Below are positions 1-4,023 of a DNA stretch of 12,787 bases, piece by piece. Position 1 is the first letter of the stretch, and each line of letters begins with the position of its first letter. The DNA is taken from NCBI GenBank assembly GCA_030699005.1, contig JAUYLQ010000004.1:1-12787 (forward strand). Direction: 5' to 3'. The translations under genes were made by a program, and so were the position numbers. Source of the DNA: an archaeon (GTDB lineage Archaea; Nanobdellota; Nanobdellia; Pacearchaeales; GW2011-AR1). The notes below the pieces were generated by a model. The model had not been told where the DNA came from and did not search any database. It saw nothing but the letters and a program-made list of their open reading frames with translations.

Positions 1-16
1 TTGGTGAAAAAGATTT

Positions 17-583
17 CTACTTGACTGTTACCAAAATCTGGGTGCTCCCTCCCGAAGGATAAGGAACTCCATTTCTTGTTATGTCAAGATTATAGAAAAT
101 AGTGCAGGATGGTGAACTTTCAGGAAAGTTGAACCTGACCAACCTTGCATTTTCAAGAGAACTTGAAGGACCAAGAGTGAAACTTCCTTCCCCTCCAAGA
201 GTGTAAGAATCTGCTTTTTGAAGGGTCATGGTTACTCCGCAATCATCAACATCATCTGCTTTTATAGTATACTCAAAATCGGAACTTGGGTCATTATTAT
301 CATTATAAACGGAGAATGCAAAACCTTTAGGTGTAGCCCCCCCTTTTTTAACAGTAATCTCCCTCGAAGTTGGAAAGACTGCAACGGATTTAGTTCCATC
401 GGAAAACAACTGATTAATCTCATTCTGGACTTGGCTGTCAATGGAGTCTATTGCATTTTCCCCGGATGAAAATATTCTCTGAACAAAAAAAAGCCCTAAA
501 ACAAGAACGCTCATAAGAAGAACTATGGTAACAATTGTTCCAACACTCATTTCCATTGCACCTTTTGAATTATTGTTTTTCAT
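17..583 (-). CDS. Pilin-like secreted protein with class III type signal
   Basis: 188 residues. The N-terminus is short and charged (MKNNNSKGAMEM) and is followed by one strongly hydrophobic helix at about residues 13-36, then an acidic extracellular-type domain rich in Ser, Thr and beta-prone stretches that contains two cysteines (in VDDCGV and SPSCTI). This is the layout of archaeal type IV pilin or archaellin-like proteins, where a prepilin peptidase cuts before the helix near the Lys-Gly pair; a Glu shortly after the likely cut site fits. It is the second gene of a minus-strand pair: its ATG lies one base after the stop of the upstream membrane-protein gene (585-911), so co-transcription is likely. 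I do not recognise the exterior domain, so adhesin, pilus subunit or other surface protein are all possible. Class assignment rests on the N-terminus only. Confidence 0.72.
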   Translation of the reverse strand: MKNNNSKGAMEMSVGTIVTIVLLMSVLVLGLFFVQRIFSSGENAIDSIDSQVQNEINQLFSDGTKSVAVFPTSREITVKKGGATPKGFAFSVYNDNNDPSSDFEYTIKADDVDDCGVTMTLQKADSYTLGGEGSFTLGPSSSLENARLVRFNFPESSPSCTIFYNLDITRNGVPYPSGGSTQILVTVK

Positions 584-584
584 T

Positions 585-911
585 TTAAATTGCCCCCGCC
601 AAATTCAAATCAGAGCCATAAAGTAAAACTGCAACAAGAGAAACTGTTAAAAACACTACTGCAAGGAATAACCCAATAAGATTTAATATGAAAGCCCACA
701 TATTTGCCTTTCTTTGAACTTTTCCTTTTTCATTATATGCAAAGATAAGTCCCAAAATTCCTGTGATTGCAATAATGTATGGAAAAATAAAAGAGATTAA
801 AATTGAAAAAACCCCTAAAATCAAAGAAATATTATTCTTCACACTCTGATTTTCGAGTTTCGAATCCCCTCCCTTTGAAGGCTCCTTTTTAGAAACTTTT
901 TTCCTCACCAT
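585..911 (-). CDS. Small membrane protein with two transmembrane helices
   Basis: 108 residues. A Lys/Ser-rich cytoplasmic-type tail (residues 1-26) is followed by two hydrophobic helices, about 28-56 and 70-98, joined by a short loop with basic residues (NEKGKVQRKAN). The repeated Gly/Ile pattern (LGVFSILISF, GILGLIFAY, FILNLIGLFLAVV) resembles the small DUF4190-like membrane proteins, but the match is too general for a firm family call. It is the first gene of a two-gene unit with the pilin-like gene at 17-583; a TATA element lies at 938-950 and predicts transcription starting only a few bases before the ATG. A role in membrane or surface assembly is guesswork from the neighbour. Confidence 0.65.
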   Translation of the reverse strand: MVRKKVSKKEPSKGGDSKLENQSVKNNISLILGVFSILISFIFPYIIAITGILGLIFAYNEKGKVQRKANMWAFILNLIGLFLAVVFLTVSLVAVLLYGSDLNLAGAI

Positions 912-937
912 CTTCTCTTTTATTACAAAAGATTTCC

Positions 938-950
938 CTATTTATAAAAG
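938..950 (-). promoter_or_regulatory. TATA-box promoter of the membrane protein / pilin pair
   Basis: Read on the minus strand the element is CTTTTATAAATAG, centred about 34 nt before the ATG at 911. With the usual archaeal TATA-to-start distance of about 26 nt, the transcript would begin around 918 with a very short leader. No other AT-rich element of this type lies between it and the start codon. Confidence 0.55.
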
Positions 951-983
951 TTCTGATAAGTTTCCCTCTTCGGTCGTTTAACA

Positions 984-1012
984 AACTTTAAAAAAGAATT
1001 ATAACTTTAAAT
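984..1012 (+). promoter_or_regulatory. Probable promoter(s) of the tRNA-Phe transcript
   Basis: Two TATA-like elements occur in tandem: AACTTTAAAAAAGA (984-997), which resembles the ribosomal-protein promoters in this window, and ACTTTAAATTTC near 1004-1015. They predict starts near 1017 and 1036, just before the first hairpin repeat (1046). No comparable element lies 25-45 nt before the tRNA at 1180; the only other AT-rich candidate is TTAAAATAAAG near 1094-1104. The tRNA is therefore probably made with a long leader that holds one or both repeats. Confidence 0.45.
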
Positions 1013-1045
1013 TTCAATCCAAAAAGAAAATTCAAAAGGTTTTCA

Positions 1046-1096
1046 TGATGTAGCTCAGTTGAAAGCACAACTAACATGGGCAGACTGATTACATTA
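1046..1096 (+). repeat. tRNA-Phe 5'-half mimic, hairpin copy A
   Basis: Bases 1048-1058 equal the tRNA-Phe sequence from the acceptor stem into the D-arm (ATGTAGCTCAG), and 1048-1075 is identical to copy B. It then diverges from the tRNA and closes on itself: TGATGTAG (1046-1053) pairs with TTACATTA (1089-1096) using two G-T wobbles, a single C is bulged, and TCAG pairs with CTGA. The result is a 12-pair stem with a bulged C rather than a cloverleaf. Confidence 0.7.
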
Positions 1097-1115
1097 AAAT
1101 AAAGTTTTGGGATGA

Positions 1116-1168
1116 GGGAATGTAGCTCAGTTGAAAGCACAACTAACGTTGACAGGCTGACTACATTC
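1116..1168 (+). repeat. tRNA-Phe 5'-half mimic, hairpin copy B
   Basis: Starts with the same 15 bases as tRNA-Phe (GGGAATGTAGCTCAG, compare 1180-1194), then follows copy A. GAATGTAG (1118-1125) pairs perfectly with CTACATTC (1161-1168), followed by one bulged C and a TCAG/CTGA helix. Copies A and B differ at paired places (G-T in A, G-C in B) without breaking the stem, which suggests the fold matters. There is no T-arm or 3' acceptor strand, so this is not a second tRNA gene. Confidence 0.72.
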
Positions 1169-1179
1169 AAATGGGACGA

Positions 1180-1251
1180 GGGAATGTAGCTCAGCGGGAG
1201 AGCACATGACTGAAGATCATGGTGTGGGGGGTTCGACTCCCCCCATTCCCA
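1180..1251 (+). tRNA. tRNA-Phe (anticodon GAA)
   Basis: The complete cloverleaf can be folded. Acceptor GGGAATG (1180-1186) pairs with CATTCCC (1244-1250) and the discriminator is A1251. The D-arm is GCTC/GAGC with loop AGCGGGA. The anticodon stem is CATGA/TCATG with loop CTGAAGA, placing the anticodon GAA at 1212-1214. The variable loop is GTGTG and the T-arm is GGGGG-TTCGACT-CCCCC. There is no intron and CCA is not encoded. Position 48 appears to be G, so the usual G15-C48 pair is replaced. The gene is flanked by partial copies of itself on both sides. Confidence 0.96.
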
Positions 1252-1253
1252 TA

Positions 1254-1322
1254 TGACCCCCCCGACTACGTCGGCATATCGAGTAAACTCGACATAGGGG
1301 TTCGACTCCCCCCATTCCCATA
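1254..1322 (+). repeat. Downstream unit with duplicated tRNA-Phe 3' end
   Basis: The last 26 bases (1297-1322) are an exact copy of 1228-1253, that is, the T-arm, 3' acceptor strand, discriminator and two flanking bases of tRNA-Phe, offset by 69 bp. Before the copy come two small hairpins, CCGAC-TAC-GTCGG (1262-1274) and TCGAG-TAAA-CTCGA (1279-1292), followed by the copied T-arm. The unit looks like a tRNA without its 5' acceptor strand. It could be a scar of integration at a tRNA 3' end (att-type duplication) or a structured trailer. Confidence 0.8.
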
Positions 1323-1375
1323 AATACTTTAATTCAAAATATTCTCAAAACAGGCTATTTTCAACAATATAAATC

Positions 1376-1386
1376 TTTATAAAAAG
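1376..1386 (+). promoter_or_regulatory. TATA-box promoter of the 75-residue orphan gene
   Basis: TTTATAAAAAG is centred about 25 nt before the ATG at 1405, the spacing expected for a leaderless transcript. It supports the small downstream ORF as a real gene. Confidence 0.55.
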
Positions 1387-1404
1387 CATCTAGCTTGAAA
1401 CCGC

Positions 1405-1632
1405 ATGGTGAAGGAATTGGAGTACTTCTTTAGTGAAGGAACATACAAGGTAAAAGAATCAGAATTGGGAGTAAAAGGGACTGCATGTGAGAAAAATCTT
1501 GGAGACTATGTGGACACCGTTAACCATATAAGAGATAATAAAAACGGTTTGAAATACGCAAAAGTTTCTTCTGGCCCAAATGAAAGAGAAGCCAAAAGTT
1601 TAAAGCAATTGATTGCTGACCTGACAATTTAA
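1405..1632 (+). CDS. Hypothetical protein, 75 residues
   Basis: I do not recognise this protein. It is small, soluble and charged (starts MVKELEYFFSEGTYKV), has a single Cys in the middle, no hydrophobic segment, and a likely amphipathic helix at the C-terminus (REAKSLKQLIADL). The start is supported by a TATA box about 25 nt upstream. The stop codon lies 6 bases from the predicted 3' end of the RNase P RNA gene, which converges from the other strand. A coincidental ORF cannot be excluded, but the correctly placed promoter and the absence of a better gene on either strand argue for coding. Confidence 0.55.
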   Translation: MVKELEYFFSEGTYKVKESELGVKGTACEKNLGDYVDTVNHIRDNKNGLKYAKVSSGPNEREAKSLKQLIADLTI

Positions 1633-1638
1633 GAAAAA

Positions 1639-1967
1639 TAAGCCGGAATAGGCCACCTTCTGTTGTTCTTTGCTTTCGCAAACAGAACATGCTAACATTT
1701 GACTAAGCGGGAATTTATTCCCTTGCACCAGCCAAGTTGCTCGTTTCATCATATCTTGTTTTTCAAAGTTCACGGCATCGTTCATCACTCTAAACAAGCT
1801 GTGTCGTTTCTGTAGCAGAGCTTTGCCTCGCGGCAATTCTTCTTTCGAAGAATGGCTCAAATATCGTCTTTGGTGGGCGGACCTTCCTCAAGGATCCAGA
1901 AGTCATAATTTTTACTTCTTTGGAATTTAATCCGAAGGAACCTCGAAAGTTAGCTTATCCGGCTTAC
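1639..1967 (-). ncRNA. rnpB: RNase P RNA
   Basis: This is the catalytic RNA that removes tRNA 5' leaders. On the minus strand the 5' end TAAGCCGGATA (1966-1956) pairs with the 3' end TATTCCGGCTTA (1650-1639), forming helix P1. Conserved blocks follow in the expected order: GAGGAAGGTCCGCCC (1889-1875, the CR I region), ACAGAAACGACACAG (1813-1799), a GTGATGAACGATGCC-like segment and AACGAGCAACT in the middle, and ACAGAAGGTGGCC (1663-1651, CR V). At about 329 nt it has normal archaeal length, and it is visibly richer in G+C than its surroundings. An ORF of 86 codons lies across it on the same strand and is a shadow. The exact ends are set by P1 and may be off by a few bases. Confidence 0.92.
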
Positions 1968-1990
1968 AAAATTTAGGATAATTCAGGAAT

Positions 1991-1997
1991 TATAAAC
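1991..1997 (-). promoter_or_regulatory. TATA box of the RNase P RNA gene
   Basis: Minus strand GTTTATA within GGTTTATAATTCC, centred about 27 nt before the predicted RNA 5' end at 1967. A T-rich stretch follows the 3' end of the RNA (TTATTTTTCTTAAAT on the minus strand), consistent with termination there. Confidence 0.6.
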
Positions 1998-2017
1998 CTT
2001 TGCATTAAGGGTCATAG

Positions 2018-2036
2018 ACACAAGCTTTAAAAAAGA
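2018..2036 (+). promoter_or_regulatory. Core promoter of eS17, shared with uS15
   Basis: The 19-mer ACACAAGCTTTAAAAAAGA occurs here and at 3592-3610 before uS15, in both cases beginning exactly 37 nt before the ATG. Its core AAGCTTTAAAA lies 33 nt before the ATG, as it also does before aIF2-alpha. The TATA centre is about 27 nt upstream of the start codon, so the mRNA should be leaderless. Confidence 0.75.
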
Positions 2037-2054
2037 GATTTAATAAAGATTAAG

Positions 2055-2261
2055 ATGGGAAAAATAAAATCAAAACAAGTTAAAAGAGCTTCAAAAGAAC
2101 TAATGGCAAATGGGATAGATTTTCATGAGGATTTCGAAAAAAATAAATCCATTTTAGGCAAAGAAATGCCCTCAAAAAAGATGAGAAATAAAATGGCAGG
2201 ATACCTTTCAAGATTCATGAAACAAAAGAAAAAAGAAGCTGAAAAACTTGAAGTGAGATAG
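2055..2261 (+). CDS. rps17e: Small ribosomal subunit protein eS17
   Basis: 68 residues, the normal length for the archaeal form. eS17 is a protein of the 30S subunit found in archaea and eukaryotes. Recognised from the start MGKIKSKQVKRASKELM, the acidic block FHEDFEKNKSILG (family: F-x-DDF-x-x-NK), and the basic signature SKKMRNKMAGYLSRFMK (family: S-K-x-x-RN-x-IAGY-x-TR). The C-terminus is a short lysine-rich tail. It stands alone with its own promoter, and a CAT-anticodon tRNA gene follows on the same strand 69 nt later. The start is fixed by a TATA box 27 nt upstream with no ribosome-binding site, in line with leaderless initiation. Confidence 0.92.
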   Translation: MGKIKSKQVKRASKELMANGIDFHEDFEKNKSILGKEMPSKKMRNKMAGYLSRFMKQKKKEAEKLEVR

Positions 2262-2305
2262 TTTTTTCTTTAGAAAATCCTTTTAAAGTACTTATTTTTA
2301 GTAAA

Positions 2306-2320
2306 CTTATTCTGAATAAG
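2306..2320. promoter_or_regulatory. 15-bp perfect palindrome upstream of the CAT tRNA
   Basis: CTTATTC-T-GAATAAG, arms of seven bases around one central base, ends 10 bp before the tRNA. A one-base loop makes an RNA hairpin unlikely, so a DNA-binding site or chance are the alternatives. A TATA-like element (CCTTTTAAAGTAC) lies further upstream near 2280. Confidence 0.35.
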
Positions 2321-2330
2321 TCAGAAATTT

Positions 2331-2433
2331 GGCTCTGTAGCTCAGTGTTTAGAGCGCGGCTCTCATGAGCATTTTGTAGAAATACAAATGCCGGGCGAGG
2401 CCGAGGTCGGGAGTTAAATTCTCCTCAGAGCCA
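2331..2433 (+). tRNA. tRNA with anticodon CAT (elongator Met or Ile2), with intron
   Basis: Acceptor GGCTCTG (2331-2337) pairs with CAGAGCC (2426-2432); discriminator A2433. D-arm GCTC/GAGC with loop AGTGTTTA. Anticodon stem CGGCT (2357-2361) pairs with GGCCG (2399-2403), with the anticodon CAT at 2364-2366. A 30-nt intron (2368-2397) sits at the canonical position 37/38 and contains a hairpin with stems GCATT/AATGC and TGTA/TACA and loop GAAA; 3-nt bulges at both junctions fit a bulge-helix-bulge, although the central helix has an A-C mismatch. The spliced loop is CTCATGA. The T-arm is GGGAG-TTAAATT-CTCCT. G1-C72 and the absence of the GGG anticodon-stem run argue against the initiator. Oddities: T19 and A56 replace the G19-C56 pair, and G is at position 37. 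Whether it is Met or Ile2 cannot be settled here. Confidence 0.9.
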
Positions 2434-2436
2434 TTT

Positions 2437-2521
2437 GCTCTCCCGCAAATAATTGAGGATCAGAGCCATTTTGAACGAAGTGAAAAATGCTCTCCCGCAA
2501 GGAATTGAGGACCAGAGCCAT
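2437..2521 (+). repeat. Two 33-nt repeats ending in the tRNA 3' acceptor
   Basis: Units 2437-2469 and 2489-2521 match at 30 of 33 bases. Both start GCTCTCCCGCAA, continue AATTGAGGA, and end CAGAGCCAT, which is the 3' acceptor strand, discriminator and next base of the tRNA just upstream (2426-2434). Each unit folds into a hairpin: GCTC pairs with GAGC and TCC with GGA, with a 3-nt bulge on the 3' side. The 19-nt spacer also folds weakly (CATTTT/AAAATG). It is the same arrangement as downstream of tRNA-Phe but with different sequence. Confidence 0.8.
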
Positions 2522-2586
2522 AAAATTTTTCCAGAACTATGCAAAAACTTTAAAAAAATAAAAATAAAAAGACAAATCTCTCCAAC

Positions 2587-2633
2587 AAAAAAAGACCTAA
2601 AGAATTAAACTAGAATTATTTAGTTTTCTTTGG
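2587..2633 (-). terminator. Terminator-like hairpin followed by a T-run
   Basis: On the minus strand CCAAAGAA with AAACTA pairs with TAGTTT, then TTCTTT and GG, with small internal offsets, followed by TCTTTTTTT. It would end the putative small transcript from 2716. Archaea can terminate at T-runs alone, so the hairpin may add stability rather than be required. Confidence 0.45.
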
Positions 2634-2716
2634 TTTGGTCTTTTTAGGTACTTTCTTACTCATTCATCACCATTTTTTTAATTGTTGCCCTTAAACTAAG
2701 TTTAAGTCTTTTCGGC
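2587..2716 (-). ncRNA. Putative small RNA or tiny-peptide gene
   Basis: This otherwise gene-free stretch has a strong TATA box (2737-2747), inverted repeats near the predicted start, and a terminator-like hairpin at the end, all oriented on the minus strand, so a transcript of roughly 120-130 nt is predicted. Near the start, 2714-2726 and 2677-2689 are complementary 13-mers with one mismatch, enclosing a TTAAAC/GTTTAA hairpin (2691-2705). A 15-codon ORF (2663 to 2616, peptide MSKKVPKKTKPKKTK) starts inside and stops in the terminator loop. No C/D-box pair is visible apart from an isolated GTGATGA. I recognise no RNA family. Both an RNA gene and a basic mini-protein are possible. Confidence 0.35.
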
Positions 2717-2736
2717 AATAATTAAAGACCGGGTTT

Positions 2737-2747
2737 GTTTATATAGT
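2737..2747 (-). promoter_or_regulatory. TATA box of the putative small transcript
   Basis: Minus strand ACTATATAAAC. The start predicted 26 nt downstream is about 2716, within one arm of a 13-nt inverted repeat. The nearest long gene on this strand ends on the upstream side (2852), so this promoter has no annotated target. The bases between it and 2851 hold only A/T runs. Confidence 0.5.
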
Positions 2748-2851
2748 TTTTTATTTTCCGGAAAAAAAATTTTAAAAAAAGTTTAAAAGATGAATTTTAC
2801 CGACGGAAAAAAAACATTTTATTAATTATAAAAAGACAAAAAAAAATTTGA

Positions 2852-3265
2852 TCATTCTCCCAGGACTTTTATTAAAATTTTTTTGTCGCGACATCCGTCA
2901 AACTCTCCGTAAAAAATTTCCTCCCACTTTCCAAGTTCAAGTTCAAAATTTTGAACCGAGACAACAGTTTCTCTCCCCATGATAGTCCTCCAAAGGTGGC
3001 TGAATCCATTGTCTTCTCCTGTCTTGTGATGGCGGTAATCAAAATTTTTTGGAGCGAGCTTTTCCAGCCAATTCTGAAAATCCTCAATAAGGCCGCTTTC
3101 ATTATCGTTAATGAAAACTGAAGCAGTAATATGCATCGGATTAATAAGGGCAATTCCATCCTGAACCCCTGACTCTTTTACAGCCTGCCTTACTAAATTG
3201 GTAATCCTAACAAAATCTATCTTTTTGTTTGTATGCATTGTGATTTTTTTTGAATAAACTGTCAT
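2852..3265 (-). CDS. yjbQ: YjbQ/UPF0047 family protein
   Basis: 137 residues, full length for the family, which is a single compact domain. Some members have been reported to have weak thiamin-phosphate synthase activity; the physiological role is not settled. Recognised from NPMHITASVFIND (about 42-54), the hallmark YRHHKTGEDNGFSHL (about 77-91), IMGRETVVSV (95-104), ELGKWEEIFYGEFDG (110-124) and the end KILIKVLG. The paired His79-His80 and the GEDN segment form the conserved site. The usual DGPR motif reads DGCR here. A real Shine-Dalgarno (3273-3279) sits 7 nt before the ATG, unlike most genes in the window, and a stable hairpin lies just upstream of it. tRNA-Cys precedes it on the same strand, and no clear TATA box lies between, so read-through from tRNA-Cys is plausible. 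Confidence 0.88.
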   Translation of the reverse strand: MTVYSKKITMHTNKKIDFVRITNLVRQAVKESGVQDGIALINPMHITASVFINDNESGLIEDFQNWLEKLAPKNFDYRHHKTGEDNGFSHLWRTIMGRETVVSVQNFELELGKWEEIFYGEFDGCRDKKILIKVLGE

Positions 3266-3272
3266 GGTTGGT

Positions 3273-3279
3273 TCTCCTT
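3273..3279 (-). promoter_or_regulatory. Shine-Dalgarno site of yjbQ
   Basis: AAGGAGA on the minus strand, 7 nt before the ATG at 3265. It fixes the start codon and shows this mRNA has a true 5' leader. Confidence 0.75.
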
Positions 3280-3284
3280 GTATT

Positions 3285-3314
3285 GGCTGGCCTCACCGTG
3301 ATTTGAAGCCAGCC
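3285..3314 (-). promoter_or_regulatory. Leader hairpin upstream of the yjbQ ribosome-binding site
   Basis: GGCTGGC (3314-3308 on the minus strand) pairs with GCCAGCC (3291-3285) over a 16-nt loop, ending about 5 nt before the Shine-Dalgarno. The loop contains TTCAAATC, similar to a tRNA T-loop. It could modulate translation or simply protect or process the tRNA-Cys/yjbQ transcript. I do not recognise a known riboswitch; no thiamin-box motif is visible. Confidence 0.45.
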
Positions 3315-3427
3315 TGCCACTTCTACAAATTGAAATGACTATGAAATTCGAGGGGCTATTCGCCTCAAACGTTTTTTGAATAAGCGGAACTTGACGTTGT
3401 CTCGTTGCGCTTCTTCCTAAGGTTTGA

Positions 3428-3499
3428 AGCGGAGGGCGGGAATCGAACCCGCGAAAATTCGCTCTGCAGGCGAACGCAGTGCCATTGTGCCACCTCCGC
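3428..3499 (-). tRNA. tRNA-Cys (anticodon GCA)
   Basis: Acceptor GCGGAGG pairs with CCTCCGC; the discriminator is T (3428), the expected U73 identity base of tRNA-Cys. The D-arm has three pairs (GCA/TGC) with loop AATGGCA plus the unpaired C13-C22. The anticodon stem is TTCGC/GCGAA with loop CTGCAGA, anticodon GCA at 3467-3465. The variable loop is TTTTC and the T-arm is GCGGG-TTCGATT-CCCGC. No intron, no encoded CCA. Short echoes of its 3' end (GCTTCAAA, TCCGCTT) recur downstream, much weaker than at the Phe and CAT genes. Confidence 0.96.
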
Positions 3500-3516
3500 G
3501 ATATTCCAAAGGTACT

Positions 3517-3530
3517 CTTTAAAAAAAGGA
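3517..3530 (-). promoter_or_regulatory. Probable TATA element of tRNA-Cys
   Basis: Minus strand CCTTTTTTTAAAGA, centred about 24 nt before the tRNA. A second candidate, CTTTAAATAG (3550-3541), lies about 46 nt before it and would give a leader of some 20 nt. I cannot choose between them from sequence alone. Confidence 0.4.
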
Positions 3531-3551
3531 TAAGTAAAATCTATTTAAAGA

Positions 3552-3567
3552 TTGCCCTTAGGGGCAA
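3552..3567. promoter_or_regulatory. Inverted repeat between the tRNA-Cys and uS15 promoters
   Basis: TTGCCC-TTAG-GGGCAA, perfect 6-base arms that extend partly into flanking A/T. It sits between the two divergent promoters, upstream of the uS15 TATA box. It could be an operator or a hairpin in a leader; neither is proven. Confidence 0.35.
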
Positions 3568-3591
3568 ATTCTTTTGTCGAAAATATGATGA

Positions 3592-3610
3592 ACACAAGCT
3601 TTAAAAAAGA
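3592..3610 (+). promoter_or_regulatory. Core promoter of uS15, shared with eS17
   Basis: Same 19-mer as at 2018-2036, beginning exactly 37 nt before the ATG at 3629. The TATA centre is 27 nt upstream of the start codon, so the transcript is predicted to be leaderless. Confidence 0.75.
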
Positions 3611-3628
3611 AATTGACAAGTAATTATT

Positions 3629-3997
3629 ATGAGAAAATCTGGTTCAAAAGAAAAAGAAGAAAAAAAAGATTTAGAAAAAAAAGAAAAAAGTAAATTAACC
3701 CAAAAGGAATACGAAGAGAAAGTCAAAAAACTTTCTAAAGAAGGATTAACCTCTGAAAAAATTGGCCAAAGATTAAGAGATAGCGGCATTCATCCTAAAG
3801 AATACTCCGGAAAAATTTCAAAAATTCTTGGAGATTCTTATTTAAATCCTGATATGAAAAATGTCCAAGAAAAGCTTGAAAGAATCAAAAAACACTATGA
3901 AAAAAACCATCAGGACAAAAGAGCAAAAAGAGAAAAAGACAGGGTCTTTTCAGAGTTAAGAAGATTGAAGAAATACCTTGGAATAGAAGTTAAATAG
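3629..3997 (+). CDS. rps15: Small ribosomal subunit protein uS15
   Basis: 122 residues against about 150 for most archaeal uS15. It binds 16S rRNA in the central domain of the 30S subunit. Recognised from KLTQKEYEEKVKKLSKEGLT and IGQRLRDSGIHP (about 42-78), the GKISKILGD helix, then the classical S15 core with ERIKKHYEKNHQDKRAKREK and the end SELRRLKKYLG. The N-terminal archaeal extension is reduced to KSGS and replaced by a run of Lys/Glu (about residues 5-25). Its promoter matches that of eS17. The DHH phosphoesterase gene follows after 26 nt on the same strand; the uS15-RecJ-like neighbourhood is common in archaea, which supports both calls. Confidence 0.9.
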   Translation: MRKSGSKEKEEKKDLEKKEKSKLTQKEYEEKVKKLSKEGLTSEKIGQRLRDSGIHPKEYSGKISKILGDSYLNPDMKNVQEKLERIKKHYEKNHQDKRAKREKDRVFSELRRLKKYLGIEVK

Positions 3998-4023
3998 TTA
4001 AGGGTTCTTTATTTATATTTAGA

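Noticed and set aside
1046..1168. CRISPR array or extra tRNA genes before tRNA-Phe
   Set aside because: Only two imperfect copies with no constant repeat/spacer pattern, and neither has a T-arm or 3' acceptor strand, so neither CRISPR nor intact tRNA.
988..1170. Minus-strand ORF of 60 codons with internal repeats
   Set aside because: Its repeated protein pattern only mirrors the two tRNA-Phe-derived hairpins on the other strand; no promoter and no plausible protein.
1600..1860. Minus-strand ORF of 86 codons
   Set aside because: Lies within the RNase P RNA gene, whose conserved blocks explain the sequence.
2616..2716. C/D-box guide RNA on the minus strand
   Set aside because: A GTGATGA box C-like sequence is present, but no CTGA box D follows at a fitting distance.
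2872..3159. Minus-strand ORF of 95 codons overlapping yjbQ
   Set aside because: Another frame of the clear YjbQ-family gene on the same strand; no recognisable domain.
3266..3428. Thiamin (TPP) riboswitch upstream of yjbQ
   Set aside because: The family name suggested it, but none of the conserved TPP-riboswitch motifs are visible.
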